Below are positions 1-7,953 of a stretch of DNA of 64,000 nt, piece after piece; the first letter of the stretch is position 1, and every line of letters starts with the position of its first letter. The stretch is from JACNIV01 sp965370415 (lineage in GTDB: Bacteria; Cloacimonadota; Cloacimonadia; Cloacimonadales; TCS61), in assembly GCA_965370415.1 (NCBI GenBank), contig CBDUTJ010000003.1:1-64000 (forward strand), read 5' to 3'. The position numbers and the translations under genes were made by a program. The notes under the pieces are model-generated. The model made no database searches. It saw only the letters and a program-made list of their open reading frames with translations, and was not told the DNA's origin.

Positions 1-122
1 ATGCTGTTCCTGAACTCCATTTTCGCTCTGATGAAGTCCAGTCTATCCTGTGATCTTGTCAGAAAACAATGGATTCCCGATTTAATCGGGAATGACAAGA
101 AACCCTCTTTAATTCTCCCTTT

Positions 123-152
123 CCAACTTCGCGAAGCTACGAGGGACAAGCC
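123..152. repeat. palindrome-like insert inside a repeat hairpin
   Basis: The host hairpin arms 'ctcccttt' (115-122) and 'aaagggag' (153-160) are separated by a 30-base segment containing 'cttcgcgaag'. A comparable hairpin with only a short loop (cccctttgtaagggg) occurs near 62101-62120, so this segment looks like an insertion into the loop. Confidence 0.5.
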
Positions 153-320
153 AAAGGGAGATTAAAAAGAAATTCTAACAAAAAATTAATAGTTGTAATT
201 TATTTGTTTGTTTCCCTCTCCGTCTGGGAGAGGGTGTCTGACCACACTTGTGTGGTTCAGACGGGTGAGGCTATTCTTTCTGCGGCATCTTATGTTCCCT
301 TTTGATAAAAGGGAATAGCA

Positions 321-363
321 CATGTCTAGGCGTAGTCCCTAAAATTTTCGGGACGAAGACTGA
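321..363. repeat. 43-base palindromic insert nested in a repeat
   Basis: The uninterrupted copy at about 737-765 reads 'aaaagggaatagcaaggg'. Here the same sequence is split after 'aatagca' by 43 bases with inverted arms 'gtccc' and 'gggac' around 'taaaatttt'; the host then resumes with 'agggattctatcaacc'. The join is exact on both sides. Confidence 0.65.
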
Positions 364-823
364 AGGGATTCTATCAACCGGGTAAGGCTATTCTTACTGC
401 AGCATCTTATGTTCCCTTTTGCTAAAAGGGAATAGCAGGGATTCTTGAAACTGTTACTGAACTCAATTTTATTCTTGCGAAGTTAAACTTCGCTTTCAAG
501 GGCATTACGAAGTGCAACTTCGTAACGAGAGAAGTAAGTTGTTCTTAACTCCATGCTTCGCTGTGAAGTCCAGTCTATCCTGTGATCCTGTCAGTAAACA
601 ATTGATTCCCGATCTATTCGGGAATGGCAAGAAACCCTCTTTAGTTCTCCCTCTCCGTCTGGGAGAGGGTGTCTGACCACACTTGTGTGGTTCAGACGGG
701 TGAGGCTATTCTTTCTACGGCATCTTATGTTCCCTTTTGCTAAAAGGGAATAGCAAGGGATTCTATCAACCGGGTGAGGCTATTCTTTCTGCGGCATCTT
801 ATGTTCCCTTTTGATAAAAGGGA

Positions 824-852
824 CACGCCTTCGCTAGCTTCGGCGGTGCAAG
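824..852. repeat. 29-base palindromic insert nested in a repeat
   Basis: Compared with the uninterrupted copy near 737-765, the host 'aaaaggga / atagcaaggg' is split by 29 bases with the core 'cgccttcgctagcttcggcg'. The insertion point is different from that of the 321-363 insert in the same host family. Confidence 0.65.
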
Positions 853-895
853 ATAGCAAGGGATTCTATCAACCGGGTGAGGTTAAAATCCTTGA

Positions 896-1969
896 TTATA
901 TTTCTATCAATTTATATTCTCTTAAGCCCAGACCGATCTTTTCTGCGTGTTCTAATTGAATTTCCGGGTTAAGGTTTTCGTAAGATATTCTTCCAATGTC
1001 TTTTCCATTTCTCTTTCTGGTGAGGTCTAAAGTTGTCTGGTCGATAGCCACCGGATCGCAGGATGCCAGAATTCCAATATCAGGAATAACGGGTTTCTGC
1101 TTGATGTTCATACAATCGCACTCTCGGGTCATATCGGTAAGCACATTAATGAAAATTGCTTTACCTTTTTTACTCATCATCACACCCAATGCATATTCTG
1201 CCATTCCTTTTTGCAGTTCCTCCGACTGGATTCCCCAGTTGAATCTTACAGCACTGAATTTACAGATAGAAAGGCATTCACCGCACCCGATACATTTTTC
1301 TTCGATGATGAAAGCTTTCTCGTTCTTTTCTACAATAGCAAGCTCGGGACACCAGATCATACATTTTCCGCAAAAAGTACATTGATCTTCTTTGATAAAA
1401 GGTTTGATCGAAGAATGCTGCTGCAATTTCCCCTTTTTACTGCAAAGTCCCATTCCTATATTCTTGATCGTAGCTCCGAATCCGGCAACAATATGTCCCG
1501 TGGGATGTGAAAGAATAACCATGGCATCTGCCAGAACAGCATCACGCGCAATATTTACTTTTTTATACAGGATCCCGGGAATTTCAACTTCTATTTCTGC
1601 ATTTCCCAGAAGTCCGTCTGCCATAATGAAAGGAGCACCAACTTTCTGATAGGTAAAGCCATGTTTATAGGCGTGCAGTATATGAGTTATTGCATCGGAA
1701 CGCTGACCCAAGTAAAGGGTGGATGTTTCTGTGAGGAACGGGTCTGCATCGCTTTCCTTGATCTTTGAAACCACGATCTTTACCAGATCAGGTGAGATGT
1801 GTGTTGTGTTATTTACTTCACCAACGTGAGTTTTAATTGCAACTTTGTCTTTAGAATCAATTATTTTTTCAAAATCGATATGATTCAGGATTTTCTGCAT
1901 AGCTTGTGTGCGTTCGACAAGAGTGCTTTTCCCCGGTAATTTTATAAAAAGAACAGGATTTTGTTTCAT
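896..1969 (-). CDS. DUF362 domain protein with two 4Fe-4S clusters
   Basis: A 357-residue protein. An N-terminal DUF362-type domain (roughly 1-185) is followed by a bacterial ferredoxin-like domain with two CxxCxxCxxxC motifs, at Cys197/200/203/207 and Cys226/229/232/236, so two 4Fe-4S clusters are predicted. A short DUF362 tail follows. No signal peptide is seen, so it is probably cytoplasmic. The family's reaction is not established; an electron-transfer role is inference from the clusters. It starts 14 bases after the response-regulator gene on the same strand and is very likely co-transcribed with it. The ATG at 1969 is preferred to an in-frame TTG two codons upstream; no strong ribosome site distinguishes them. 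Confidence 0.85.
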   Translation of the reverse strand: MKQNPVLFIKLPGKSTLVERTQAMQKILNHIDFEKIIDSKDKVAIKTHVGEVNNTTHISPDLVKIVVSKIKESDADPFLTETSTLYLGQRSDAITHILHAYKHGFTYQKVGAPFIMADGLLGNAEIEVEIPGILYKKVNIARDAVLADAMVILSHPTGHIVAGFGATIKNIGMGLCSKKGKLQQHSSIKPFIKEDQCTFCGKCMIWCPELAIVEKNEKAFIIEEKCIGCGECLSICKFSAVRFNWGIQSEELQKGMAEYALGVMMSKKGKAIFINVLTDMTRECDCMNIKQKPVIPDIGILASCDPVAIDQTTLDLTRKRNGKDIGRISYENLNPEIQLEHAEKIGLGLREYKLIEI

Positions 1970-1983
1970 ATTCAAATTGCAGG

Positions 1984-3354
1984 TTACTTGGGTAGAGTTC
2001 CCTTCTCTTTCATCTTTTCATATTGATCAGGATAATATTTTTGCAGACATTCCGGGCAAATACCATGACTGAAATCCACATCGGCATGCTGAGAAAGATA
2101 CTCTTCAACTTTCTGCCAGTAACCGCTATCATCACGGATCTTCTTACAGTGAGAACAGATAGGTACAAGACCGCTTAGGGTCTTTATTTCATCTAGAGCT
2201 TTCCGAAGTTCCTTTATCAGTTTTTCACGCTCTTTTTGTGCTTTCTTCCGTTCGGTGATATCACGGTAAATACCAAAAACACCGATCTGCTTGGAATCAT
2301 GTATTATAGGTTTTCCCACAATCGATACTTCGATTTTTGATCCATCCTTTCTAAATCTGATAGTTTCGACCAATTCCAATTTTCCGCTTCGTACTTTGTT
2401 TGTGATCTCTTTTGCTTCTTTTCTTTGTTCACCAGAGGTTATTATCTCATCAATATTTACATTGATGATTTCGTCACGTTTAAAACCGAAAACTTTTAAG
2501 AATTCATCATTAGCACGAACAATATTGCTATTATTGTCACAAAGTACAATTCCCTCCGGAGCGCTGGAAAAAAGTTGTTCCAGATATGTTTGTTCTAATT
2601 TTAATTCGACTTCAGCCTTTTTCTGTTTTGAGATGTCTTTGTAGATTACAAACGATCCGACCGTTTTTCCTTTGATCATAATAGGAGCAGCAGAAATGGA
2701 AACCGGTACAAGAACACCATCTTTGCGCTTTCTTAATGTATCGTAGTACACATAACCCTGTGATGTTTTCACATTCAGGTCTTTTGCTTCCAATTTGTTT
2801 TCTTCAGGTACTATCAGATCATCGATATACTTGCCTTTAACTTCTTCTTTAGTGTAAAGAAAATACTCAGTAAATCGCGGATTTATATCAACTATCTTAA
2901 AGTCGTTATCTATATATACGGAAGGTTCGGGATTTCCCTGGAACATGCTTTCGAATTTTGCTCTGCTTTCTTCCAATATTTTCTTAGCTTTGTGTTTAAC
3001 CATTGTCATTTCGATAACAGCATGAATTTCTTTGGAATTGAATGGTTTCAGAATAAATCCATAGGGGTTTGCAGACGTAGCCTGGTCGATGGTTTTGTCA
3101 TCAGCATATGCTGTTACAAAAATAATTGGGATATCATATTTTTTATTTATTATCGTGCTGGTTTCAATACCGTTGAGTTCTCCTTTCAGCATAATATCCA
3201 TCAAAATAAGATCCGGTGATGATTTTTCCAACTTTTTCAAAGCATCTTCGCCTTTTGAAATAATTCCAATTACCTTATAGCTAAATTGAATGAGAGTAAG
3301 TTTGATATCTTCAGCTATCAATCGTTCATCTTCTACAATTAAGATCTTTAACAT
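1984..3354 (-). CDS. response regulator with two PAS domains and C-terminal Cys motif
   Basis: A 456-residue protein. Residues 1-120 form a receiver domain: acidic pocket Glu8/Asp9, phospho-acceptor Asp53 in LILMDIML, and the conserved Lys in FILKPFN. Two PAS domains follow (about 135-250 and 255-375), each ending in a PAC-like 'IYKDISKQKKAE' or 'IYRDITERKKAQ' segment. A short coiled linker leads to a C-terminal motif, PICSHCKKIRDDSGYW...CPEC, which occurs at the end of many PAS-containing regulators and could bind metal. There is no HTH, GGDEF or kinase domain, so the output is unknown. No partner histidine kinase lies nearby. It is the first gene of an operon with the DUF362 protein. Confidence 0.88.
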   Translation of the reverse strand: MLKILIVEDERLIAEDIKLTLIQFSYKVIGIISKGEDALKKLEKSSPDLILMDIMLKGELNGIETSTIINKKYDIPIIFVTAYADDKTIDQATSANPYGFILKPFNSKEIHAVIEMTMVKHKAKKILEESRAKFESMFQGNPEPSVYIDNDFKIVDINPRFTEYFLYTKEEVKGKYIDDLIVPEENKLEAKDLNVKTSQGYVYYDTLRKRKDGVLVPVSISAAPIMIKGKTVGSFVIYKDISKQKKAEVELKLEQTYLEQLFSSAPEGIVLCDNNSNIVRANDEFLKVFGFKRDEIINVNIDEIITSGEQRKEAKEITNKVRSGKLELVETIRFRKDGSKIEVSIVGKPIIHDSKQIGVFGIYRDITERKKAQKEREKLIKELRKALDEIKTLSGLVPICSHCKKIRDDSGYWQKVEEYLSQHADVDFSHGICPECLQKYYPDQYEKMKEKGTLPK

Positions 3355-3435
3355 AAAATCTCCCTGAAAATAATGCTAACTTCCTTAAAGATAAATCTGT
3401 TTATCATTCATAATGAGTCAAGTTCAAATTCTTTC

Positions 3436-3465
3436 TGATAATATTCTTTACAAAAAATATTATCA
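3436..3465. promoter_or_regulatory. AT-rich palindrome in a divergent intergenic region
   Basis: Perfect 10-base inverted arms, 'tgataatatt' and 'aatattatca', surround a 10-base loop. The site lies between the divergently read response regulator and GcvT-family gene, where an operator could serve either. There is no T tract, so it is not a typical terminator. The role is inferred. Confidence 0.3.
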
Positions 3466-3508
3466 TAAAACTTTTACAAAAAAAATATTTTTTAAAATTG
3501 GAGATCGT

Positions 3509-4879
3509 ATGAAAAACTATGGATTTGAATTTCCTGATGATCCACGTAGAACTGCTTTGTTCGATGTTGAAGAGTGGTATCAGAATCTTCTTACAGAGAG
3601 ATTGGACAGGTCGTATGAACCTATTAAAAGAAGTAATTTTGGTGAATACGATATGGCAGTAAATTATCTTACTTCTGTGCTGGAAGAAGCTAAAGCTATA
3701 GAAAAAATCGCGATCTTTAATATAGATCACATGGCTCAGCTACAATTTTCGGGCAGGGATGCAGTTGCTCTATTAGACAGAGTTTTGCCAACCAGAGTAG
3801 ATGAGATGAAGATAGGGCAATGTAAATACACTCTTCTTTTGAACGAAAATGGTGGAGTGATAGATGACCTGATAATTATGAGGTTGGAAGAGGATAGATT
3901 TATTCTGGTTATAAATGCCGGACACGATATCACAAATGAAGGAATGAGATTGAAAGCCGATATAGATCACATCATGGATAGATTAAAAAACGGTGAGGAA
4001 GTAACTACTGCAGATATTTCTGATAAACTGGTTAAAATAGATATACAGGGTCCACTTTCTTATAAATTGGTTACCAGTCTTTTTGGTGCATCTGTGGTAA
4101 GGAACAGAAATAAGCCCGATAAAAACATGCGTTTTTTCACATTTAACGAATTTGATCATGAAGGTAATCATTATATTATCAGCAGGACGGGTTATACAAA
4201 TCGTTGGGGATGGGAAATGTACGTTCCGGTTGCAGTGGCAGAAGAACAATTTAAAAGGATAGTAACCAAAGCTTTGGATTTGGGTGGATTGCTTGTTGGC
4301 CTGGGTGGCAGGGATGAAAACCGCATTTCCGCAGGAAATTTTGGATTGCCCTTAAATGGCAGTGAATACGATCCTGTTCATACTCCTACAAATTGCCCAT
4401 TATTCAATGCAGCTATCGATATGAATAAAGATGATTTCGTGGGGAAAAATGCTCTCCAAAAAGATATTGATTCTGGAATTGATAAAAAAATGGTTCTTGT
4501 GATTACCGAGGGGATAGCCACTGGTAGAGGAATCTATAAAGATAACAAGAGATTGGGAACGGTCACTTCCAGTATTAATTCGCCCAATGTTTCGCAGGAG
4601 AAGAGAGAGTTCATTGGTTCGCAAAGGAAGAATGTGAATGGAGCGGAAGGCACTGCTGCTATCGGTTTAAGCTGGTTGTATCAAAATCCGTTCGATATAG
4701 ATGAGGATGGTAACGATATCCTGATCAAAGATGAAAAAGCTATTCGTATCCGTGTAGAATTTTATCGGGAAGATGAAAATGGCAATCCCAAAGGGAAACC
4801 TGTTCTGGGTTATATTTCCGGTGATGGAGTATCTCCTGCAACTGCTCCAAGACCTTTGAAGCATATTCAGGATTTGTAA
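3509..4879 (+). CDS. aminomethyltransferase (GcvT) family protein
   Basis: A 456-residue member of the folate-dependent GcvT family. The conserved 'FNIDHMAQLQFSGRDAVALLDRVLP' and 'YTLLLNENGGVIDDLII' segments match the aminomethyltransferase core, and GSEYD.../NAAIDMNKDDFVGK resembles the C-terminal barrel. True GcvT (about 360-370 residues) moves the aminomethyl carbon to tetrahydrofolate in the glycine cleavage system. This protein is about 90 residues longer and has no gcvH or gcvP beside it, so a related one-carbon or demethylase role is possible. Glycine produced by Tdh/Kbl and the lpdA-lipA pair elsewhere in the window would fit a glycine cleavage function. The ATG at 3509 follows a 'ggagat' ribosome site; an upstream in-frame start would add a low-complexity AT-rich leader. 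Confidence 0.8.
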   Translation: MKNYGFEFPDDPRRTALFDVEEWYQNLLTERLDRSYEPIKRSNFGEYDMAVNYLTSVLEEAKAIEKIAIFNIDHMAQLQFSGRDAVALLDRVLPTRVDEMKIGQCKYTLLLNENGGVIDDLIIMRLEEDRFILVINAGHDITNEGMRLKADIDHIMDRLKNGEEVTTADISDKLVKIDIQGPLSYKLVTSLFGASVVRNRNKPDKNMRFFTFNEFDHEGNHYIISRTGYTNRWGWEMYVPVAVAEEQFKRIVTKALDLGGLLVGLGGRDENRISAGNFGLPLNGSEYDPVHTPTNCPLFNAAIDMNKDDFVGKNALQKDIDSGIDKKMVLVITEGIATGRGIYKDNKRLGTVTSSINSPNVSQEKREFIGSQRKNVNGAEGTAAIGLSWLYQNPFDIDEDGNDILIKDEKAIRIRVEFYREDENGNPKGKPVLGYISGDGVSPATAPRPLKHIQDL

Positions 4880-4905
4880 ACTCATTGAAACTCAAATTCG
4901 TAAAA

Positions 4906-4940
4906 AATAAAGACCGATTTCTTATAAATCGGTCTTTATT
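4906..4940. terminator. bidirectional intrinsic terminator
   Basis: A perfect 15-base-pair stem (4906-4920 with 4926-4940) encloses a 5-base loop. The arms have A-rich and T-rich ends in both orientations. It separates the GcvT-family gene (+) from tRNA-Asp (-), and could stop transcription from both sides. Confidence 0.8.
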
Positions 4941-4944
4941 ATAA

Positions 4945-5021
4945 TGGCGGGAGCGACGGGACTCGAACTCGCGACCTCCTGCGTGACAGGCAGGCGTTCT
5001 AACCAACTGAACTACACCCCC
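4945..5021 (-). tRNA. tRNA-Asp (anticodon GTC)
   Basis: The reverse strand reads GGGGGTGTAGTTCAG through the D arm, an anticodon loop CTGTCAC (anticodon GTC) and a T arm with GTTCGAGTCC, and ends with an encoded CCA. The 7-base-pair acceptor stem pairs throughout, with one G-U pair. The length is 77 bases including CCA. An intrinsic terminator lies directly downstream and a plausible sigma-70 promoter upstream. No integrase or att-like duplication is seen next to it. Confidence 0.96.
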
Positions 5022-5048
5022 ATAATAATCACTTCAAACACGTGCGCA

Positions 5049-5077
5049 CTTTTATGAATCTGTCATTTTTGTGTCAA
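5049..5077 (-). promoter_or_regulatory. probable sigma-70 promoter of tRNA-Asp
   Basis: On the reverse strand a perfect TTGACA (5077-5072) is followed after 17 bases by TAAAAG (5054-5049), a 4/6 match to the -10 box. Transcription would start about 20 bases before the mature tRNA 5' end. Confidence 0.45.
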
Positions 5078-5172
5078 AGTTTTTTTAACTCTTATTATTA
5101 ATATTTCTTATTTATCTTTACAAAATCTTCTTTCTTTAACCTATGACAAATAATAATCGATGGAGATAATGA

Positions 5173-6054
5173 TTGAAAGATAAAATAATTCGGGGAATTA
5201 CCAGCGATAAGCAGATTAGATTTTTTGCTGTGGATAGTACCGAAGCAGTTAAACATGCAGTGAATATACACAATCTTTCGATCACAAATTCGGTTCTTCT
5301 GGGTCGACTGATAAGTGCTGCTCTTATGATGGCAATGGACCTGGAATCGGATAATAGTGTGATAACATTGAAAGTAGAAGCAGATGGTCCGATTAGTGGC
5401 GCAATAGTTACAGCCAATAAAACAGGTGAAGTAAAAGGTTACGTAAACAACCCGCAAGTTGAACTTCCCCTGCAGAAAGATACTGGAATGATAGACGTTC
5501 CTGGTGCAATCGGTAAAGGACATATTACCATTATTAAAGACCTGGGAATGAATAATCCATACATTAGACAGGTGGAACTTAAATTCGGTACAATAGCCAA
5601 GGACTTCACCTACTATTTTATGAAATCGGAAAAGATACCTTCGTCGGTTGGACTGGGAGTTTTGATCGAACCGGATGGAACTGTTCGACAAGCAGGAGGA
5701 TTCATTGTTCATTTAATGCCTGATACACCTGAAAAAGTAATATCTAAACTGGAAAATAACCTGGCAAATTTCCCTAATTTAACTGATGTGATGGATATGG
5801 GATATTCCATTGAAGAGATTATCGAGAAGTATATTCTAAAGGATCTGGAACCACAAATAAAGAGAAAAATCCCTGCAAAATATAAGTGTAATTGCTCATA
5901 TGAAAAGTTTGAAAACGATATCAAACTGCTGAAAAAGGAAAAACTAAAAGAATCAATCGATAAGAATGAAGAACTGACCGTGCATTGCCATTTTTGTAAT
6001 AAGGACTATAAATTTGGCAGTGATAAAATTAAGAAGATTCTGGAGCAGATGTAG
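5173..6054 (+). CDS. hslO: Hsp33 redox-regulated chaperone
   Basis: A 293-residue protein. The N-terminal Hsp33 fold covers about 1-230 (for example GPISGAIVTANKTGEVKGYV). The C-terminal redox switch carries the zinc ligands Cys239, Cys241, Cys272 and Cys275 in a CxC-x30-CxxC layout. In the family, oxidation of these cysteines releases zinc, unfolds the linker and activates holdase activity in the cytoplasm. The length is normal. The start is TTG at 5173, placed 5 bases after 'ggagat'; an overlapping ATG at 5169 is in another frame and stops at once. It appears to be transcribed alone, between tRNA-Asp and rsmA. Confidence 0.95.
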   Translation: MKDKIIRGITSDKQIRFFAVDSTEAVKHAVNIHNLSITNSVLLGRLISAALMMAMDLESDNSVITLKVEADGPISGAIVTANKTGEVKGYVNNPQVELPLQKDTGMIDVPGAIGKGHITIIKDLGMNNPYIRQVELKFGTIAKDFTYYFMKSEKIPSSVGLGVLIEPDGTVRQAGGFIVHLMPDTPEKVISKLENNLANFPNLTDVMDMGYSIEEIIEKYILKDLEPQIKRKIPAKYKCNCSYEKFENDIKLLKKEKLKESIDKNEELTVHCHFCNKDYKFGSDKIKKILEQM

Positions 6055-6090
6055 GAGATGATAATTGAAACAGAGTTTCTACAGCTATTG

Positions 6091-6225
6091 CGTTACGAAA
6101 GAGGACTTTCGTAACGAGAGTGGGTAAGATATAGGTTACTGCTCGTTCCCAACCTCCTGTTTGGGAACGATATAGCATTCAAAACTCTGTTTTATTTTGT
6201 TATGAAAGAGGACTTTCGTAACGAG
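6091..6225. repeat. three palindromic repeats between hslO and rsmA
   Basis: 6091-6118 has 11-base arms 'cgttacgaaag/ctttcgtaacg'. 6144-6169 has 'cgttcccaa' and 'ttgggaacg' arms. 6199-6225 is a near copy of the first, changed at the left edge (gttatgaaag). The first copy is the uninterrupted form of the interrupted repeat at 7032-7082. Confidence 0.8.
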
Positions 6226-6239
6226 TTTAAGGGGATAAA

Positions 6240-7025
6240 ATGAATAACTTCCATCATAAAAAAAGCCTGGGTCAGCACTTCCTGAAAGATAAGAACATCA
6301 TCCACAAGATCGTGGATATTGCAAATGTTCAGGAAAATGAGCAGGTATGGGAAATAGGTCCGGGGAAGGGAGTTCTTACGGAAGAGCTACTTAACCGAAA
6401 TTGTAATTTAACTTGTTTTGAAATCGATAAAAATCTGTATCCGTTTCTTGTAGACAGGTTCTCAGATAAAATCCATCTCATCAAAAAGGATGTTCTAAAA
6501 ATAAATTGGGAAGAATTTTTTTCCGGAAAGCAGATCAAGATCGTTGCCAACCTGCCCTTTCAGATAACTTCACCTTTTTTGTTCAGAGTGGCAAAACATG
6601 CACAGCATTTTTCAAATGTTGTAGTTATGATTCAGAAAGAAGTTGCCCAAAGAATAAATGCAAAAGTTGGAACAAAAGATTACGGAATTCTCACTTTGAA
6701 AATACAGTATTATTTTACAACTAAATATGAATTTACAGTGAAATCCCATCTTTTCACACCTCCACCAAAAGTAGATTCGGCAGTTATCAGCTTAACACCG
6801 AGGTTAAATAAACCTGAAATCGAAAATGAGAAGTTTTTCTGGAGAATTGTGGAAACGGCATTCCGCAACCGTCGTAAAATGCTGCGACGTAACCTGCGGG
6901 AGATCATCTCAAAAGAAAAGATAGAAACATTAAAAGAATTTTGTCCTATTGATCTGAGCCGTAGGGGTGAAACACTTAATGAAAAAGAATTTATCGAACT
7001 TTATAAAGCTATAAAAGGATTGTAA
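6240..7025 (+). CDS. rsmA: 16S rRNA dimethyladenosine transferase
   Basis: A 261-residue KsgA/RsmA enzyme, which uses S-adenosylmethionine to dimethylate two adjacent adenosines in the 3'-terminal helix of 16S rRNA during 30S maturation. The diagnostic N-terminal KKSLGQHFLKD is followed by SAM-binding motif I (VWEIGPGKGVLTEEL), the acidic FEIDKN, and the catalytic NLPFQITSPF (NLPY/F type). The C-terminal domain contains AFRNRRKMLRRNL. Length and start are normal, with 'aagggg' just upstream of the ATG. Repeat-filled spacers isolate it on both sides. Confidence 0.96.
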   Translation: MNNFHHKKSLGQHFLKDKNIIHKIVDIANVQENEQVWEIGPGKGVLTEELLNRNCNLTCFEIDKNLYPFLVDRFSDKIHLIKKDVLKINWEEFFSGKQIKIVANLPFQITSPFLFRVAKHAQHFSNVVVMIQKEVAQRINAKVGTKDYGILTLKIQYYFTTKYEFTVKSHLFTPPPKVDSAVISLTPRLNKPEIENEKFFWRIVETAFRNRRKMLRRNLREIISKEKIETLKEFCPIDLSRRGETLNEKEFIELYKAIKGL

Positions 7026-7031
7026 TTATTA

Positions 7032-7082
7032 CGTTACGAAAGAGGACTTCCACGCGATGCCGTATGGCATGGTCGTAACGAG
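7032..7082. repeat. interrupted cgttacgaaag palindrome with 23-base insert
   Basis: The host repeat 'cgttacgaaagaggactt / tcgtaacgag' is identical to the intact copy at 6091-6118 but is split by 23 bases at 7050-7072. The insert starts CCACG and ends CATGG, and contains the inverted arms 'atgcc' and 'ggcat'. Both joins are exact to the base. Confidence 0.8.
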
Positions 7083-7089
7083 CATTGTT

Positions 7090-7117
7090 TTCAATTTTCA
7101 ATCTTCAATTTTCAATT
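7090..7117. repeat. caattttcaat-type simple repeat
   Basis: Tandem degenerate units of 'caattttcaatcttcaa' lie in the gap between the convergent rsmA and P-loop ATPase genes. The reverse-complement form occurs at 34581-34614, at the end of guaB. Confidence 0.6.
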
Positions 7118-7118
7118 T

Positions 7119-7808
7119 CTAAATCCCTTTCATTATCGGCATTTCCCAGGGTTTGGAAAGGTAGTAATTTAAAACTTTCTTCTTCTTTCCTTCGATCTCG
7201 TCCGGTATGATCTCAGTATATTTTTTTAGAACCAGGTAATTTTCGAATTTCAGGTCTTTTTCTATTGCAACATTATTTACTATTTTTAAACCTTCTTTTA
7301 TTATATTCTCATCTGTGAATTCCATCAAGTTCGTATTGCAGATAAGTTCTGTAATCTTAAGTTTGGAAGCAGATTCCAGCGTATCCAGTATTACAAGTAT
7401 TTCCTCTTCGTTTGATGTAAAAGGGCGTTTTGTATTCACTACCAGACGCATTTCATAACTGCGTTTTTTAATATTTGAAACATATCTTGCCAGAATTCTG
7501 CACCCGGCAGGATCGCCACCAACATCCAATATCACAGTGCTTTCGTGGTTTTGAACTGCTCCCATTACTCTTGGTGAGAGCATTGGAATATCAGCATATT
7601 TATTTTCTCCTTCAGGTGCAATTACTTCTATTCCTTCCTGCGCAAATTTTTCTTGCACATCGCGGCTACGGAAATAGGGATTAACCACATCCAGGTCTAC
7701 CAAAGTTACTTTCTCACCTTTCAGGCTAAACTCTTTGGCAAGGTTGATAGAATACTCACTTTTACCGCTTCCATAAGCGCCAATTACTACAATTAATTTA
7801 TTTTCCAA
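7119..7808 (-). CDS. P-loop ATPase of unknown function
   Basis: A 229-residue protein of the MinD/CobQ-like SIMIBI class by appearance. The Walker A motif GAYGSGKSEYS sits at the N-terminus, followed by VTLVDLDVVNPYFRSRDV (switch-I-like) and STVILDVGGDPAG (Walker B-like). Later, LVVNTKRPFT and ELICNTNLM resemble the base-recognition strands of this class. There is no transmembrane segment or fused enzyme domain, and I do not recognise a specific function. The TTG at 7808 is chosen because 'ggag' sits six bases before it; a GTG four codons upstream is itself part of that ribosome site. It is divergent from the secreted-protein gene at 7954. Confidence 0.75.
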   Translation of the reverse strand: MENKLIVVIGAYGSGKSEYSINLAKEFSLKGEKVTLVDLDVVNPYFRSRDVQEKFAQEGIEVIAPEGENKYADIPMLSPRVMGAVQNHESTVILDVGGDPAGCRILARYVSNIKKRSYEMRLVVNTKRPFTSNEEEILVILDTLESASKLKITELICNTNLMEFTDENIIKEGLKIVNNVAIEKDLKFENYLVLKKYTEIIPDEIEGKKKKVLNYYLSKPWEMPIMKGI

Positions 7809-7953
7809 TTTTGTCTCCACAATTTAAATTTATGATAAATTAACATATAATCTCATATTCCCAAACATATTATTATTGGATTATTGTCAAAATTCTTTTT
7901 GACAGGCAAACCTGATTCTGTATTAAGTACACAAAAATTTTGTGGAGATATTA

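Larger units (their letters stand above)
1..895. repeat. gene-free block of degenerate palindromic repeats
   Basis: No credible gene lies here. The block is two diverged direct copies of one composite unit, about 4-320 and 538-760. Each runs from a segment around 'gtccagtctatcctgtgat', through a palindrome with 'gattcccg...cgggaat' (71-96 and 604-629), then 'ccctctccgtctgggag', a palindrome around 'gtctgaccacac', and finally 'gttcccttttgctaaaaggg'. Two more partial copies of the last part occur near 383-437 and 775-870. Palindromes with 'gcgaagttaaacttcgc' (477-493) and 'ttacgaagtgcaacttcgtaa' (505-525) lie between. Short reading frames here are made of repeat sequence and carry no recognisable domain. 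Related repeats recur between genes across the whole window. Confidence 0.85.

Noticed and set aside
1..895. possible CRISPR array or phage remnant
   Set aside because: Repeats are degenerate, palindromic and of uneven spacing, with no equal-length unique spacers and no cas gene.
774..959. 61-codon reading frame on the + strand
   Set aside because: It translates repeat sequence and runs into the 3' end of the DUF362 gene on the other strand.
3355..3508. glycine riboswitch ahead of the GcvT-family gene
   Set aside because: The leader is a simple AT-rich palindrome without the paired aptamer motifs.
4945..5021. tRNA-Asp as an integration site
   Set aside because: No integrase adjoins it and no duplicated tRNA end is seen. 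The Xer gene 3.7 kb away looks like a housekeeping recombinase.
5173..5712. long minus-strand reading frames opposite hslO
   Set aside because: They are shadows of hslO and show no domain or ribosome site.
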